NCBI GenBank assembly: GCA_910586215.1
Contig: CAJUGH010000031.1
Location: forward strand, 1 to 47,576
Direction: 5' to 3'
From: an uncultured Acetatifactor sp.
Lineage (GTDB): Bacteria; Bacillota; Clostridia; Lachnospirales; Lachnospiraceae
Length of the DNA: 47,576 bases
Positions 33,519-42,913 of the stretch are shown piece by piece; position 1 is the stretch's first letter; every line of letters begins with the position of its first letter. The notes beneath the pieces were generated by a model that worked only from the letters and a program-made list of their open reading frames with translations, had not been told where the DNA came from and made no database searches. The translations under genes were made by a program, and so were the position numbers.

Positions 33519-33714
33519 AACATATCTCCTGCCTGTGTATTTGCTGCCTTTTGCCTTGGGCTTCTGTCTGTTTCCAGATGTTGGGGTCAAAAACTTCTTG
33601 CAGGCTTTACCTGTATTGGATTTTGTTTTTTGACCCTGGTATCATTTCCACATTGTAACATAAATCTCAAACAGTGTACATAGAATAGAGCAAAAGAAGT
33701 AAGGTTTGTGTGGT

Positions 33715-34143
33715 GTGACATTGAATAGGACACGAATAGTAGTGAAGACAGTATGTGGGATCCTTCTGGCGGTCTGTACGTTACTGTCCGGCTGTACATT
33801 TATGAGCCAGGAGAAAGTCAAACTGCGGGATCTGGAATTTACGGTCTTAAGCGAAGAGAAGATTCCCGAGGAACTGAAGGCCCTGGTGGAGGAGCGGAAA
33901 GAGGAACCTTTCCAGCTCACCTATACGGACAACGAATTTTTATACATATGTATCGGCTATGGGAAGCAGGAGACAGGAGGCTACAGTATTGCCGTAGACC
34001 AGCTCTGCCTTACGGACGCCAATATCTGTGCGGGCACCAGCCTGCTTGGGCCTGATCCTTCTGAGAAGAGCAACAGGACGCCCTCCTACCCGTACATTGT
34101 GCTCAAGACGGAATATCTGGATCAGACGGTAGTGTTTGAGTGA
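33715..34143 (+). CDS. PrcB-like small lipoprotein
   Basis: The protein of about 142 residues has a basic start, a hydrophobic stretch and lipobox LLSGC, so it is a membrane-anchored lipoprotein. The C-terminal half has the PrcB-domain pattern: ICIGYGKQETGGYSIAVDQL and a final strand PYIVLKTEYLDQTVVFE. In spirochetes PrcB is a partner of a surface protease; in Clostridia the domain is common and of unknown role. The start is a GTG at 33715, with AAGAAGTAAGG about ten bases upstream; TTG codons at 33706 and 33721 are alternatives. Confidence 0.65.
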   Translation: MTLNRTRIVVKTVCGILLAVCTLLSGCTFMSQEKVKLRDLEFTVLSEEKIPEELKALVEERKEEPFQLTYTDNEFLYICIGYGKQETGGYSIAVDQLCLTDANICAGTSLLGPDPSEKSNRTPSYPYIVLKTEYLDQTVVFE

Positions 34144-34352
34144 TCCTTGGGCGGGCATAAAACCAGTTTCAAATTGGCTTTGCGCCTGCCGTGAGGAATA
34201 CGTAGTGCTGTGGCACAGGATTAGCACAGACCGAAACACCCCAGCACTATGAACCATTGCCCGCGGGAGTCAAGGACAGGGATTACTTGCAAGAGGGAGG
34301 ATTGTCTCCCTATAGAAGGGTTACATTTAGGGGAGACAGATGATCTATGGCT

Positions 34353-35264
34353 TCACAGGCAGGAGACCTGTGGATACAAGGCTTCCACCTCCTGCCTGGT
34401 GGCAAATCCCTCAGAGAAAGCACTGGCACTTCCCGTAGCCACTCCCATCCGGAAGGCATGCCCATATTCCCCCCGCTCCAGATATCCGGCCATGAAACCT
34501 GCCAGCATGGCATCCCCTGCCCCCACGCTGTTCACCAGGTTTCCGGCGGGTGCAGCGGCCTCATATACCCTTCCATCGGCAGCTACAAGCACAGCCCCTT
34601 CTCCGGCCATGGAGATGAGTACGTTCCGGGCACCCTGTGCCAGCAGCTTCTGCCCATAGGGGATAACCGCCCGACGGTTTTCCAGGGATACCTGGAATAA
34701 CTCCTCCAGTTCCTGGCGGTTTGGTTTGACCAGGAAGGGATGGAAGGGAAGGGTATGCAGCAGCAGATCTTTTGTGGCATCTACAATGATCCGTACCTCC
34801 CTGCCTGTAAGCCGCTCCATGATCTGCTGGTACATATTGTCTGGCAGGGAGTCCGGGATGCTGCCGCACAGAAACAGCACATCCCCCTTCCGCAGCCCCT
34901 CCAGCTGCTCGAACAGCAAAGTGGCTTCTTCCGGGCAGATAACGGGACCCCGTCCGTTGATCTCCGTTCCCTCTATATCCCGCAGCTTTACATTGATCCG
35001 GGTATATCCTTCCTTCACCGGAATAAATCCATTCTGGATACCAGCCATCTCCAGGCGCCTTGCCAGTTCCTGGCCTGTAAAGCCAGCCACGAATCCAAGA
35101 GCCGTACTTTCCAGGCCCAGGTGCTGCAGGACAGTGGACACATTGATGCCCTTTCCGCCTGGCAGCAGGACTTCCGACCGGGTGCGGTTGGTGAGACCAG
35201 GTGTGAAATTGTCCACGGATACCAGATAATCCAGGGAAGGGTTGCAGGTTATGGTATAAATCAT
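34353..35264 (-). CDS. PfkB-family hexose kinase (1-phosphofructokinase type)
   Basis: The 303-residue cytoplasmic kinase has the 1-phosphofructokinase/tagatose-6-phosphate kinase layout: MIYTITCNPSLDYLV at the N-terminus, LLPGGKGINVSTVLQHLG, KPNRQELEELF, and the catalytic NSVGAGDAMLAGFMAGYLE with the base aspartate. It phosphorylates a sugar phosphate for glycolysis; fructose-1-phosphate and tagatose-6-phosphate are the obvious candidates. GGGAGGAAA precedes the ATG at 35264, and an upstream in-frame ATG at 35297 is less likely. No PTS gene lies beside it. Proximity to a GH35 gene may hint at galactose use through tagatose, which is inference. Confidence 0.88.
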   Translation of the reverse strand: MIYTITCNPSLDYLVSVDNFTPGLTNRTRSEVLLPGGKGINVSTVLQHLGLESTALGFVAGFTGQELARRLEMAGIQNGFIPVKEGYTRINVKLRDIEGTEINGRGPVICPEEATLLFEQLEGLRKGDVLFLCGSIPDSLPDNMYQQIMERLTGREVRIIVDATKDLLLHTLPFHPFLVKPNRQELEELFQVSLENRRAVIPYGQKLLAQGARNVLISMAGEGAVLVAADGRVYEAAAPAGNLVNSVGAGDAMLAGFMAGYLERGEYGHAFRMGVATGSASAFSEGFATRQEVEALYPQVSCL

Positions 35265-35718
35265 GAGAATTTCCTCCCGGCCTTTCCGGCCATGCATCAG
35301 TTCACCGATGGTTTGTGCTATTTTAAAGGGCGCTGCCGCCAGAGGCGGTACGCCTGGAGGCGTGAATTACATTTTGCTCCCTTTTCTATAGTATAAAGTG
35401 AAAGGCCGGGAAAACCAAGAGGGGATTTAGAAATGAATACCAATATGTCTGCTTCTGCTGTATATGTGCGTCATATGTTCCCCTGCGGCAAAGCCGGAAA
35501 GGAATACGCCAGCAATTTTTATAGATGGCATGGCAATTTCTACACTTGCAAAACCCATAAGCAGTGAGATATGCTATCCATAGGAAGATGCCGGTGCAAA
35601 CAGCATCTTCCGCAGAGGCTGGCGCCGGATGCCCTGGCTCTGTGCAGTCGTATGGGGGAAGTGGCAGGACAGCACGGGTTATAGACCAGAAAAAGTATCA
35701 GTATGGGAGGGTACAGAC
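35265..35718. other. divergent intergenic region between pfkB-like and GH35 genes
   Basis: This 454-bp stretch holds GC-rich hairpins ACGCCT-CC-AGGCGT and GCCGCC-AGA-GGCGGT near 35335-35363, and a small open frame at 35433-35567. A further hairpin GGAAGATGC/GCATCTTCC lies at 35583-35591 and 35603-35611. No promoter is clear enough to call. Confidence 0.4.
35433..35567 (+). CDS. possible 44-residue small protein
   Basis: An ATG with AAGAGGGGA a few bases upstream opens 44 codons ending in TGA at 35565. The peptide starts MNTNMSASAVYVRHMFPCGK and is rich in Tyr, His and Cys, with two cysteines and several histidines that could bind metal. I know of no matching family. It lies alone between divergent genes. 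Confidence 0.25.
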   Translation: MNTNMSASAVYVRHMFPCGKAGKEYASNFYRWHGNFYTCKTHKQ

Positions 35719-38037
35719 ATGGAATACCACATATCCTTACAGAATATCACTGGAAAAAAGATTTATCCTCTGGGGGAAGACTTCCGGGGCAGGAGCAGTG
35801 ATGGCACAGAACTGTCCTTTACAAACTATTACATGGAGAAGGACGGCAGGCCGTTTTTCGGGGTGAGCGGGGAATTTCACTTCAGCCGCATGGCCCAGGA
35901 CCGGTGGGAGGACGAGCTTGTCAAGATGAAGATGGGCGGCTTGAACGTGGTATCCACCTACATATTCTGGATTCACCATGAAGAGGAAGAAGGCAGATTT
36001 GACTTTACAGGACGCAGGGATCTGGGCAGGTTCGTCCGGTTGTGCTGGAAGCATGGATTGTATGTGATCCTGCGTGTGGGTCCTTTTGCCCATGGGGAGG
36101 CACGCAATGGCGGACTGCCGGACTGGCTGTACGGCAAGCCCTTCCAGGTACGCAGTCTCAACGAAGGGTTCCTTGCCTGTGTGAGAAGGCTGTATACCCA
36201 GATCGCAGACCAGGTGGAGGGGCTTTTCTTCCAGGACGGAGGCCCCATCATCGGGGTTCAGATTGACAATGAATATATGCATTCCTCCGCACCCTGGGAG
36301 ATGACAACAGGCATTTCCAATGAGTGGGTCTTCGGCGGGGATGAGGGGGATGCTTATATGCTGGGTCTGAAGGAGCTGGCGGCAGCGTGCGGGCTGCATC
36401 CCGTCTTCTACACCTGCACTGGGTGGGGCGGTGCGGCGGCACCGGACAGTATGCTGTCTTTGTGGGGCGGGTATGCTTTCCGGCCATGGATCTTCTACTC
36501 CCACAAGGGGGAACATCCGGCCACAGAGGAGTACCTGTACCAGGATTTTCACCACAACGGGGTTGTGTGCAATTATGATTTCCATCCCCGGTATGCCCCG
36601 GAGGACAAGCCCTATGCCTGCTGTGAGATGGGGGGCGGCATGATGTGCAGCTATTATTACCGTTTCCAGTATCCCTATAAGAGTGTGGATGCCATGGCCA
36701 ATATCAAGCTGGCTTCCGGCTGCAATTTCCTGGGCTATTATATGTACCAGGGGGGAAGCAATCCCCTGGGCAGAAACGGTCTGTACCTAAACGAGGGACA
36801 GGTGTCCAGGATTTCCTATGACTACCAGGCAGCCCTGGGAGAATTCGGCCAGGTCAGGGAGTCTTACCGCAGAACCAAGAATCTCCATTATTTCCTGGCG
36901 GCCTTTGGGGAGGTGTTCTGTGGCTTGCAGACGGTGCTGCCCGTGGGAGCCTCTTTCCTGGATCCCAGGGATGTGGATACCCTGCGCTATGCAGTGCGCA
37001 CAGACGGGAAACGGGGATTTCTATTCGTGAACAACTACCAGGACCATGTACAGACAAAGGACCGTGCCAGTGAGACAGTGGTGCTGGCCCTGGAAGAGGA
37101 GGAGATATCCTTCCACTTTGGGATAGGGGCAGAGGAGAATGCCATCCTGCCCTTTCACCTGGATCTGGACGGCATCGATCTGGTCCAGGCCACGGCCCAG
37201 CCCGTGACCAGACTGGACAGGGACGGGAAGGGCACCTTCGTGTTCTTCGTGCCAAAGGGCATGAAGGGCAGCTTTGTATTCGAAGCAGGCGCCCAGGTGG
37301 AGAATACTCGGACAGCAAGTACCCAGACAGCATACAGTCAGGGATCCTGCCATGTCTGCCCGGAAGACCTGACGGCAGAGGAATTTACAGTCCGCAAAGG
37401 GGAAAAATGCATCCGCATCCTGGTGGTTGACAGAACCCTGGCAGACAATCTGTATCCTGTCAGCGGTGGAAGGCTGGTATTCACGGACCAGGCCCTGCTG
37501 GAAGATGAAAGGGGAATCCGGTTAGAGACCACCAGCCCCGTCAACTTAGTCTACTGCTATCCCGCAGGGGGTCTGGAGGACAGGGCAGGGGTATCTGTGG
37601 CAGACAGCCCGGCAGCAGGGATCCTGGGTGCCTATCGGTTCAGTACCAGAGCGTGGCAGTCCGGGAAGGGGGAGGACCTTTCGGTGGAGCAGGTGGGACC
37701 AGGAAGGTATACAGTGGCATTTCCAGGGAATCTGTATACGGGTGTGAAGGACATGCGGCTGCAGGTCACTTACAGCGGGGATATCGGCCATGCCTTCTTG
37801 GGCAACAGGCTGGTCCACGACAATTTTGCAAACGGGGCAGTCTGGGAGATAGGCCTTCGGGATTTTGCCGGGGAACTGCCGGAAGGGCAGATGGTGCTCT
37901 ATATCACACCCTTGCGGGAGGGATCCTGCGTGAATGTGGAATCTGCCATGGCAGGAAGACGGGAAGAAGGCGGGACACAGACGGCGGCCCTCCACCAGGT
38001 GCAGCTTAGTCCGGTCTATGAGATCCAGGTGTCCTAA
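35719..38037 (+). CDS. GH35 beta-galactosidase
   Basis: The 772-residue cytoplasmic enzyme (no signal peptide) has a GH35 TIM barrel: FFGVSGEFHFSR, MKMGGLNVVSTYIFWIHHE, LRVGPFAHGEARNGGLPDWL, and the acid/base glutamate in GPIIGVQIDNEY. The nucleophile is probably the glutamate of PYACCEMGGGMM. Beta-sandwich domains fill the C-terminal half. It removes terminal beta-galactose from oligosaccharides. The ATG at 35719 follows GGGAGGG; the upstream extension has no such site. An AraC regulator gene converges on it from the right, and a DUF5107 gene lies beyond, suggesting a glycan-use locus. Confidence 0.9.
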   Translation: MEYHISLQNITGKKIYPLGEDFRGRSSDGTELSFTNYYMEKDGRPFFGVSGEFHFSRMAQDRWEDELVKMKMGGLNVVSTYIFWIHHEEEEGRFDFTGRRDLGRFVRLCWKHGLYVILRVGPFAHGEARNGGLPDWLYGKPFQVRSLNEGFLACVRRLYTQIADQVEGLFFQDGGPIIGVQIDNEYMHSSAPWEMTTGISNEWVFGGDEGDAYMLGLKELAAACGLHPVFYTCTGWGGAAAPDSMLSLWGGYAFRPWIFYSHKGEHPATEEYLYQDFHHNGVVCNYDFHPRYAPEDKPYACCEMGGGMMCSYYYRFQYPYKSVDAMANIKLASGCNFLGYYMYQGGSNPLGRNGLYLNEGQVSRISYDYQAALGEFGQVRESYRRTKNLHYFLAAFGEVFCGLQTVLPVGASFLDPRDVDTLRYAVRTDGKRGFLFVNNYQDHVQTKDRASETVVLALEEEEISFHFGIGAEENAILPFHLDLDGIDLVQATAQPVTRLDRDGKGTFVFFVPKGMKGSFVFEAGAQVENTRTASTQTAYSQGSCHVCPEDLTAEEFTVRKGEKCIRILVVDRTLADNLYPVSGGRLVFTDQALLEDERGIRLETTSPVNLVYCYPAGGLEDRAGVSVADSPAAGILGAYRFSTRAWQSGKGEDLSVEQVGPGRYTVAFPGNLYTGVKDMRLQVTYSGDIGHAFLGNRLVHDNFANGAVWEIGLRDFAGELPEGQMVLYITPLREGSCVNVESAMAGRREEGGTQTAALHQVQLSPVYEIQVS

Positions 38038-38185
38038 GTCCAGGTCTCCTAAGGCCGCCCGCGCCAGCAGGCGGGCATGTGGCGCAACTGTCCAGACGGG
38101 ACACAAAACCGTTATGCCGGTGCCTGCAAAACGCAAAGGACATGTATTTTGTGGGCACCGCGGTAAATCCGGGAAAGCAACAGAT

Positions 38186-39028
38186 TCATCCCCGCTCCCG
38201 GTACTGGGCAGGGGACAGTCCCTCCCTTCGCTTGAAGGTGCTGCAGAACACGCTCTCACAGGAAAACCCGGTGGAGAAACAGATATCCTTCACAGACAGG
38301 GCAGTATTCTTCAACAGGTACCGGGCTGTGTTCATCTGGGTGTTCAGGATATATGCATGGGGGGTAAAGCCGGTCTGTCTCTTGAAAATGCGGATGAAAT
38401 GATATTCACTTAAGCCTGCCAGGGAAGCCAGCCTGTCCACGGTGAGTTTCTCTGCAAAATGTTCGCTGATGTAGGCGGTGATCTTCTCTGCCATGTGGAT
38501 ATGGGCATTGACCCGGTCATCGGAAGGCACATAGAGCAGGAAAGCTGTCAGGATATCTGTGAGATATTTGGACAGCAGCGGTTCCCGGATCATGCTTTCT
38601 GAGGAGAACATATCCAGAAGGGAGGTGAGCCTGCTGACGCTGTATTGGGAGTCGGGAACCGTGAACACATTGCCCAGCCGGGAAATGATATTCTGGTACC
38701 AGTGTCTGGCAGTGATACCATCAAAATGACACCATAGGCAACTCCACCCAACATCCGTGGAGTAGGCGTGGGGCTGGTAGCAGTCCAGGAGTACAAACTG
38801 CCCCCTGGAGGCAGTCTGTGTCTGGCCCTGGGCCTGCAGGGTGAGGGTACCTTCCTGGACATACAGAAGCAGGAAACTGTCAAAGGATTCCCGGGACAGA
38901 TGGTAGCCGGGCAGGTATGTAAAATGCCCACACTGTAGGGGATACAGGAACATTTCCATTGCAGTTCTGCTGGGGGAATAGACATAATACCTGGAATCTG
39001 CCGTAATCCGTTCTTCCCGTGATAACAT
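38186..39028 (-). CDS. AraC-family transcriptional regulator
   Basis: The 280-residue protein has an N-terminal cupin-like ligand-binding half (LQAQGQTQTASRGQFVLLDCYQPHAYSTD) and two C-terminal helix-turn-helix motifs (LTVDRLASLAGLSEYHFIRIFKRQTGFTPHAYILNTQMNTA and VKDICFSTGFSCESVFCSTFKRREGLSPAQYR). Such proteins are sugar-responsive activators. GGAGG lies about ten bases before the ATG. It is convergent with the GH35 gene and divergent from the DUF5107 gene, either of which may be its target. Confidence 0.9.
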   Translation of the reverse strand: MLSREERITADSRYYVYSPSRTAMEMFLYPLQCGHFTYLPGYHLSRESFDSFLLLYVQEGTLTLQAQGQTQTASRGQFVLLDCYQPHAYSTDVGWSCLWCHFDGITARHWYQNIISRLGNVFTVPDSQYSVSRLTSLLDMFSSESMIREPLLSKYLTDILTAFLLYVPSDDRVNAHIHMAEKITAYISEHFAEKLTVDRLASLAGLSEYHFIRIFKRQTGFTPHAYILNTQMNTARYLLKNTALSVKDICFSTGFSCESVFCSTFKRREGLSPAQYRERG

Positions 39029-39144
39029 GCCGTGTCATGCCTCCTTTCCGGCTTTTTTGGACGTGCTTCCTAAAAACTTTTCCTGCCAGGGGTTCCTGTT
39101 GCCTGTAGCGGAGTATTGCTGCCTAAGCAGGTATAGACCTGGCA

Positions 39145-39348
39145 CTATTTGTTCTTATTCTGTATCACATGAATGACCCAGCAGGTACAGGTGACTACAA
39201 CGATAGCTATCAGCAGGCCGGTAAATTCCACTGCCCGGATGGCCAGGTCATTCGCGATAAAGGGAAAATAGCCGAACATTGCACCTGCATATTGTAAAAT
39301 TACAAACACGACAATCATACATATGGCATTTCTAGATATCTCTTTCAT
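39145..39348 (-). CDS. small two-helix membrane protein
   Basis: The 67-residue protein starts MKEISRNAICMIVVF and has two hydrophobic helices linked by a short GYFPFIANDLAIR loop, ending in a polar basic tail. I recognise no family. It is supported as a real gene by AAAGGAAC in the correct place and by a good promoter at 39392-39420. It is divergent from the DUF5107 gene. Confidence 0.6.
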   Translation of the reverse strand: MKEISRNAICMIVVFVILQYAGAMFGYFPFIANDLAIRAVEFTGLLIAIVVVTCTCWVIHVIQNKNK

Positions 39349-39391
39349 AACGATGTTCCTTTCGGGATTTTATTTTGATGGATTCCTGTTT

Positions 39392-39420
39392 ATTGTATCA
39401 TGCAACACTGTAAGAAACAA
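39392..39420 (-). promoter_or_regulatory. promoter of the small membrane protein gene
   Basis: On the minus strand TTGTTT (39415-39420) and TACAAT (39392-39397) are separated by 17 bases. The start codon is about 45 bases downstream. Confidence 0.55.
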
Positions 39421-39447
39421 GAGCAATAAAAATAAATAGGAAGACAA

Positions 39448-39483
39448 TTTACCATATGGAAGCAGTGAGTTTCCAGTGGTAAA
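39448..39483 (+). promoter_or_regulatory. nested inverted repeat upstream of the DUF5107 gene
   Basis: TTTACCA (39448-39454) and TGGTAAA (39477-39483) enclose a second pair TGGAA/TTCCA. TAAAAT at the right edge could serve as a -10 box. The position, 44 bp before the start codon, fits an operator. Confidence 0.4.
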
Positions 39484-39526
39484 ATAGGAATTACTAAAAA
39501 GATTCCCAGGACGGAGGACAGCAAAA

Positions 39527-42500
39527 ATGAATAATGCAAAGATTTGGGCCGAAAAAGTCGTCATCCCCACCTATGAAATTGGACAGGCAGAGAAGAATCC
39601 CATCTTTCTGGACAAGCGTGTCTATCAGGGAAGCACGGGAAAGGTATATCCGTATCCCACCATTGAGAAGGTTAGTGATGAGAAAGTGGATAAGGAATAT
39701 GAGGCGGTTTTTCTGGAAAATGAATACTTGAAAGTGATGGTGCTGCCTTCCCTGGGAGGGCGGATTCAGAGGGCCTATGACAAGACAAACAATTATGATT
39801 TTGTCTATTACAACCAGGTGATCAAGCCGGCCCTGGTGGGCCTTACAGGCCCTTGGATCTCCGGCGGCATCGAGTTCAACTGGCCCCAGCATCACAGGCC
39901 TACCACCTTTCTGCCAGTGGACTATGTACTCCGGGAGAATACAGACGGCAGCGTCTCTGTGCTGCTGCACGATGTAGACCAGATGTATGGCACCAAGGGC
40001 ATCGCTCGGATCAGCCTGTATCCGGGAAAGGCATACATCGAGATATCAGGGCAGCTCTATAACCGGACTTCTATGCCCCAGACCTTCCTGTGGTGGGCCA
40101 ACCCGGCTGTCCCGGTGAATGAGAATACCCAGTCTGTGTTTCCGCCGGATGTCCATGCGGTGATGGATCATGGCAAGCGGGATGTGTCCCGGTTTCCCAT
40201 TGCCACGGGCGTATATTATAAGCAGGATTACAGCGAGGGCGTGGACATCTCCCGGTACAAAAATATCCCGGTGCCAACCTCCTACATGGCGGAAAAGTCT
40301 AAGTATGATTTTGTAGGGGGATACGACTATGGTGTGGGGGCAGGCATCCTCCATGTGGCAGATCATCACATCTCTCCCGGCAAGAAGCAGTGGACCTGGG
40401 GCTGCGGGGACTTCGGGAAGGCCTGGGACCGGAACCTGACGGATGAGGATGGTCCCTATGTGGAACTGATGACAGGCGTATTTACCGATAACCAGCCCGA
40501 TTTCACCTGGCTGAAGCCCTTTGAGGAGAAGGTATTCTGTCAGTATTTCATGCCCTATAAGGCCCTGGGACAGGTGAAAAATGCCACCAGGCAGGCAGCG
40601 GCTGCCCTGTCCTATGAGGAAGGGGTAGCTGCCGTGAAGGTCTATGCCACCAGCGCCTATGAGAATGCCACGGTGAAATTCTGGGCGGCAGGACAGATGA
40701 TCCTGGAGGAGACGGTCTCCATCAGCCCGGTAGCGGTCTATGAGACCCAGGTGGACTGCAGGGGGGTGAAGGAAGAGGAACTGCGTCTGGCAGTCTATGC
40801 AGGGGGGGAGTGCCTGGTGGAATACCAGCCGGAAGCACCGGTAATCGCTAAGCTGCCGGAGCCTGCCAGGGCGGCCAGGGAACCTGCCGGGATACAGACC
40901 AATGAGGAACTGTACCTGACCGGACAACACATTGAACAGTACCGTCATGCCACCTATCTGCCGGATCCTTACTACCTGGAAGGCTTGAAGAGAGACCCGG
41001 GGGACATCCGCATCAACAATGCCTATGGCCTGCTGCTTATGCGGAGGGGTAGGTTCGAAGAGAGCCAGCAATACCTGGAGAAGGCCCTGGAGCGGCTGAC
41101 AGAGAGAAATCCGAACCCCTATCACAGTGAGACCTATTACCTGCTGGGGCTGTGCCTGCTTTACCAGGGAAAGGATGAGGAAGCCTATGATGCCTTTTAC
41201 AAGGCTTCCTGGAGCAGTGAGCAGCAGGAAAAGAGTTTCTATTATCTGGCGGCCATCGATGCCAGGCGGGGATGTTTGGAGCAGGCCCGCGGGCATATAG
41301 AACGTGCTCTTGTGAAAAATGCCCACAATGTGAAGGCCAGGGGGCTGAAGGCTTATCTGCTGCGCAGGCTTGGCAGGACCAGGGAAGCCCTGGCACAGGT
41401 GCAGGATAACCTGGCGCTGGATCCCTTTGACTTTGTCTCTGGCTGGGAGCGGATCCTGCTGGAGGGAGATCCGGAAGGGGGGAAGGGCCAGGAACTGGAT
41501 GCCTTGATGCGGGATTTCCAGGAAAATTATCTGATGACTGCAAGGGATTATGCAGAGTGGGGGGCCTACGGGGAGGCTATCGCCCTGTTGGAGTGCTGTA
41601 CCAGGAACTGGCCCATGCTTGCCTACTATAAGGCCTATTACCTGTGGCAGCAGGAGGTGGCCGGGAAGTGCAGCCCTGAAAAGGAAAGTGGCAGGAAGGA
41701 AAGGGATTGTGCCAAGGAGAAGACTGGTGATATGGAGATGACAGATGCCGGAGAAGCTATAGAGATCCTGCTGGAAGAAGCCGAGAAAATGGCTCCCGAC
41801 TACTGCTTCCCCAACAAGCTGGAGGACATTGCCGTGCTTCGGTATGCCATCGGGAGAGGATGCCATGCCAAGGCACCTTACTATCTGGGCAACCTGTACT
41901 ATGACAAACTCCAGTGGCAGGAGTCGGTGAGGCTGTGGGAACTGTCGGCACGGACAGATCCCCGCTTTCCCACGGTACATCGCAACCTGGCCCTGGCCTA
42001 CTACAATAAATGCAAAGAGCCAGAGAACGCAAGCTGGGAACTGGAAACAGCCTTCCTTCTGGATCCTTCGGATGTGCGGATCTTCCTGGAACTGGACCAG
42101 CTCCACAAGAAACTGGGCTGGAGCTTTGAGAAGCGCCTGGAAGATTACGAAGCCCACAGGGAACTCCTGGAGGGCAGGGATGACCTGTATATCGAGTATA
42201 TTACCCTGGTGAACCTTACGGGGAACCATGAGAAAGCATATGACTGTATCATGTGCCACAAGTTCCATCCCTGGGAGGGCGGTGAGGGAAAGATTACCAC
42301 CCAATACACCCTGGCCCTTCTGTCCATGGCCCAGAAAGCCCTTGGGGAACAGGACTATGGGAAAGCGGAAGAACTGCTCCGGAAAGCTTTTGTATACCCG
42401 GAGAACCTGGGTGAGGGAAAACTGGAAGGCACCAAGGACAACCATCTATACTATCACCTGGGCCTTGCCCTGGAAGGACAGGGGAGAAGAGAGGAGGCCA

Positions 42501-42913
42501 GGGAGTGTTTTGCCAGTGCCACTCTGGGAACCGATGAACCTGCCGGAGCCATGTACTACAATGACCAGCCTGCGGACATGATCCTGTACCAGGGCCTGTC
42601 CTACTTGAAACTGGGGAAAGTCCGGGAAGCCAGGGCCAGGTTCTACCGCCTAATCGATTATGGGGAGCAGCATCTGGAAGACGAAGTGAAGATCCCCTAT
42701 TTTGCAGTGTCCCTGCCTGAGTTCCTCATCTTCGATGAGGACTATACCCTGCGAAACCGGTCTCATTGCTATTACTTGTGTGCCCTTGGCAACCTGGGCC
42801 TGGGGAACCGGGAAAAGGCGGCAGGATACCTGGAGCAGGCCCTGGAAATAGAACCCTCCCATTTGATGTGCAGGATGTACCTAAGGCAGATGGCCCTATC
42901 CTGTGGCTTCTGA
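39527..42913 (+). CDS. DUF5107 domain protein with TPR repeats
   Basis: This 1128-residue cytoplasmic protein has an N-terminal DUF5107 domain of about 330 residues, related to galactose-mutarotase-like beta folds (LKVMVLPSLGGRIQRAYDKTNNYDFVYYN, GGIEFNWPQHHRPTTF, RNLTDEDGPYVELMTGVFTDNQPDFTWLKPFEEKVF). A beta segment follows, then TPR-like helical repeats from about residue 480 to the end (DPGDIRINNAYGLLLMRRGRFEESQQYLEKAL and similar). Relatives occur in gut carbohydrate-use loci, and catalytic function is unproven. A low-complexity insertion (41657-41757) interrupts the TPR region. GGAGG precedes the ATG. A family 1 repeat begins directly after the stop. Confidence 0.85.
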   Translation: MNNAKIWAEKVVIPTYEIGQAEKNPIFLDKRVYQGSTGKVYPYPTIEKVSDEKVDKEYEAVFLENEYLKVMVLPSLGGRIQRAYDKTNNYDFVYYNQVIKPALVGLTGPWISGGIEFNWPQHHRPTTFLPVDYVLRENTDGSVSVLLHDVDQMYGTKGIARISLYPGKAYIEISGQLYNRTSMPQTFLWWANPAVPVNENTQSVFPPDVHAVMDHGKRDVSRFPIATGVYYKQDYSEGVDISRYKNIPVPTSYMAEKSKYDFVGGYDYGVGAGILHVADHHISPGKKQWTWGCGDFGKAWDRNLTDEDGPYVELMTGVFTDNQPDFTWLKPFEEKVFCQYFMPYKALGQVKNATRQAAAALSYEEGVAAVKVYATSAYENATVKFWAAGQMILEETVSISPVAVYETQVDCRGVKEEELRLAVYAGGECLVEYQPEAPVIAKLPEPARAAREPAGIQTNEELYLTGQHIEQYRHATYLPDPYYLEGLKRDPGDIRINNAYGLLLMRRGRFEESQQYLEKALERLTERNPNPYHSETYYLLGLCLLYQGKDEEAYDAFYKASWSSEQQEKSFYYLAAIDARRGCLEQARGHIERALVKNAHNVKARGLKAYLLRRLGRTREALAQVQDNLALDPFDFVSGWERILLEGDPEGGKGQELDALMRDFQENYLMTARDYAEWGAYGEAIALLECCTRNWPMLAYYKAYYLWQQEVAGKCSPEKESGRKERDCAKEKTGDMEMTDAGEAIEILLEEAEKMAPDYCFPNKLEDIAVLRYAIGRGCHAKAPYYLGNLYYDKLQWQESVRLWELSARTDPRFPTVHRNLALAYYNKCKEPENASWELETAFLLDPSDVRIFLELDQLHKKLGWSFEKRLEDYEAHRELLEGRDDLYIEYITLVNLTGNHEKAYDCIMCHKFHPWEGGEGKITTQYTLALLSMAQKALGEQDYGKAEELLRKAFVYPENLGEGKLEGTKDNHLYYHLGLALEGQGRREEARECFASATLGTDEPAGAMYYNDQPADMILYQGLSYLKLGKVREARARFYRLIDYGEQHLEDEVKIPYFAVSLPEFLIFDEDYTLRNRSHCYYLCALGNLGLGNREKAAGYLEQALEIEPSHLMCRMYLRQMALSCGF

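Noticed and set aside
40046..42445. 799-codon antisense frame within the DUF5107 gene
   Set aside because: It is a frame shadow of a GC-rich gene on the other strand. No family pattern or ribosome binding site was found, and the plus-strand frame has clear domains.
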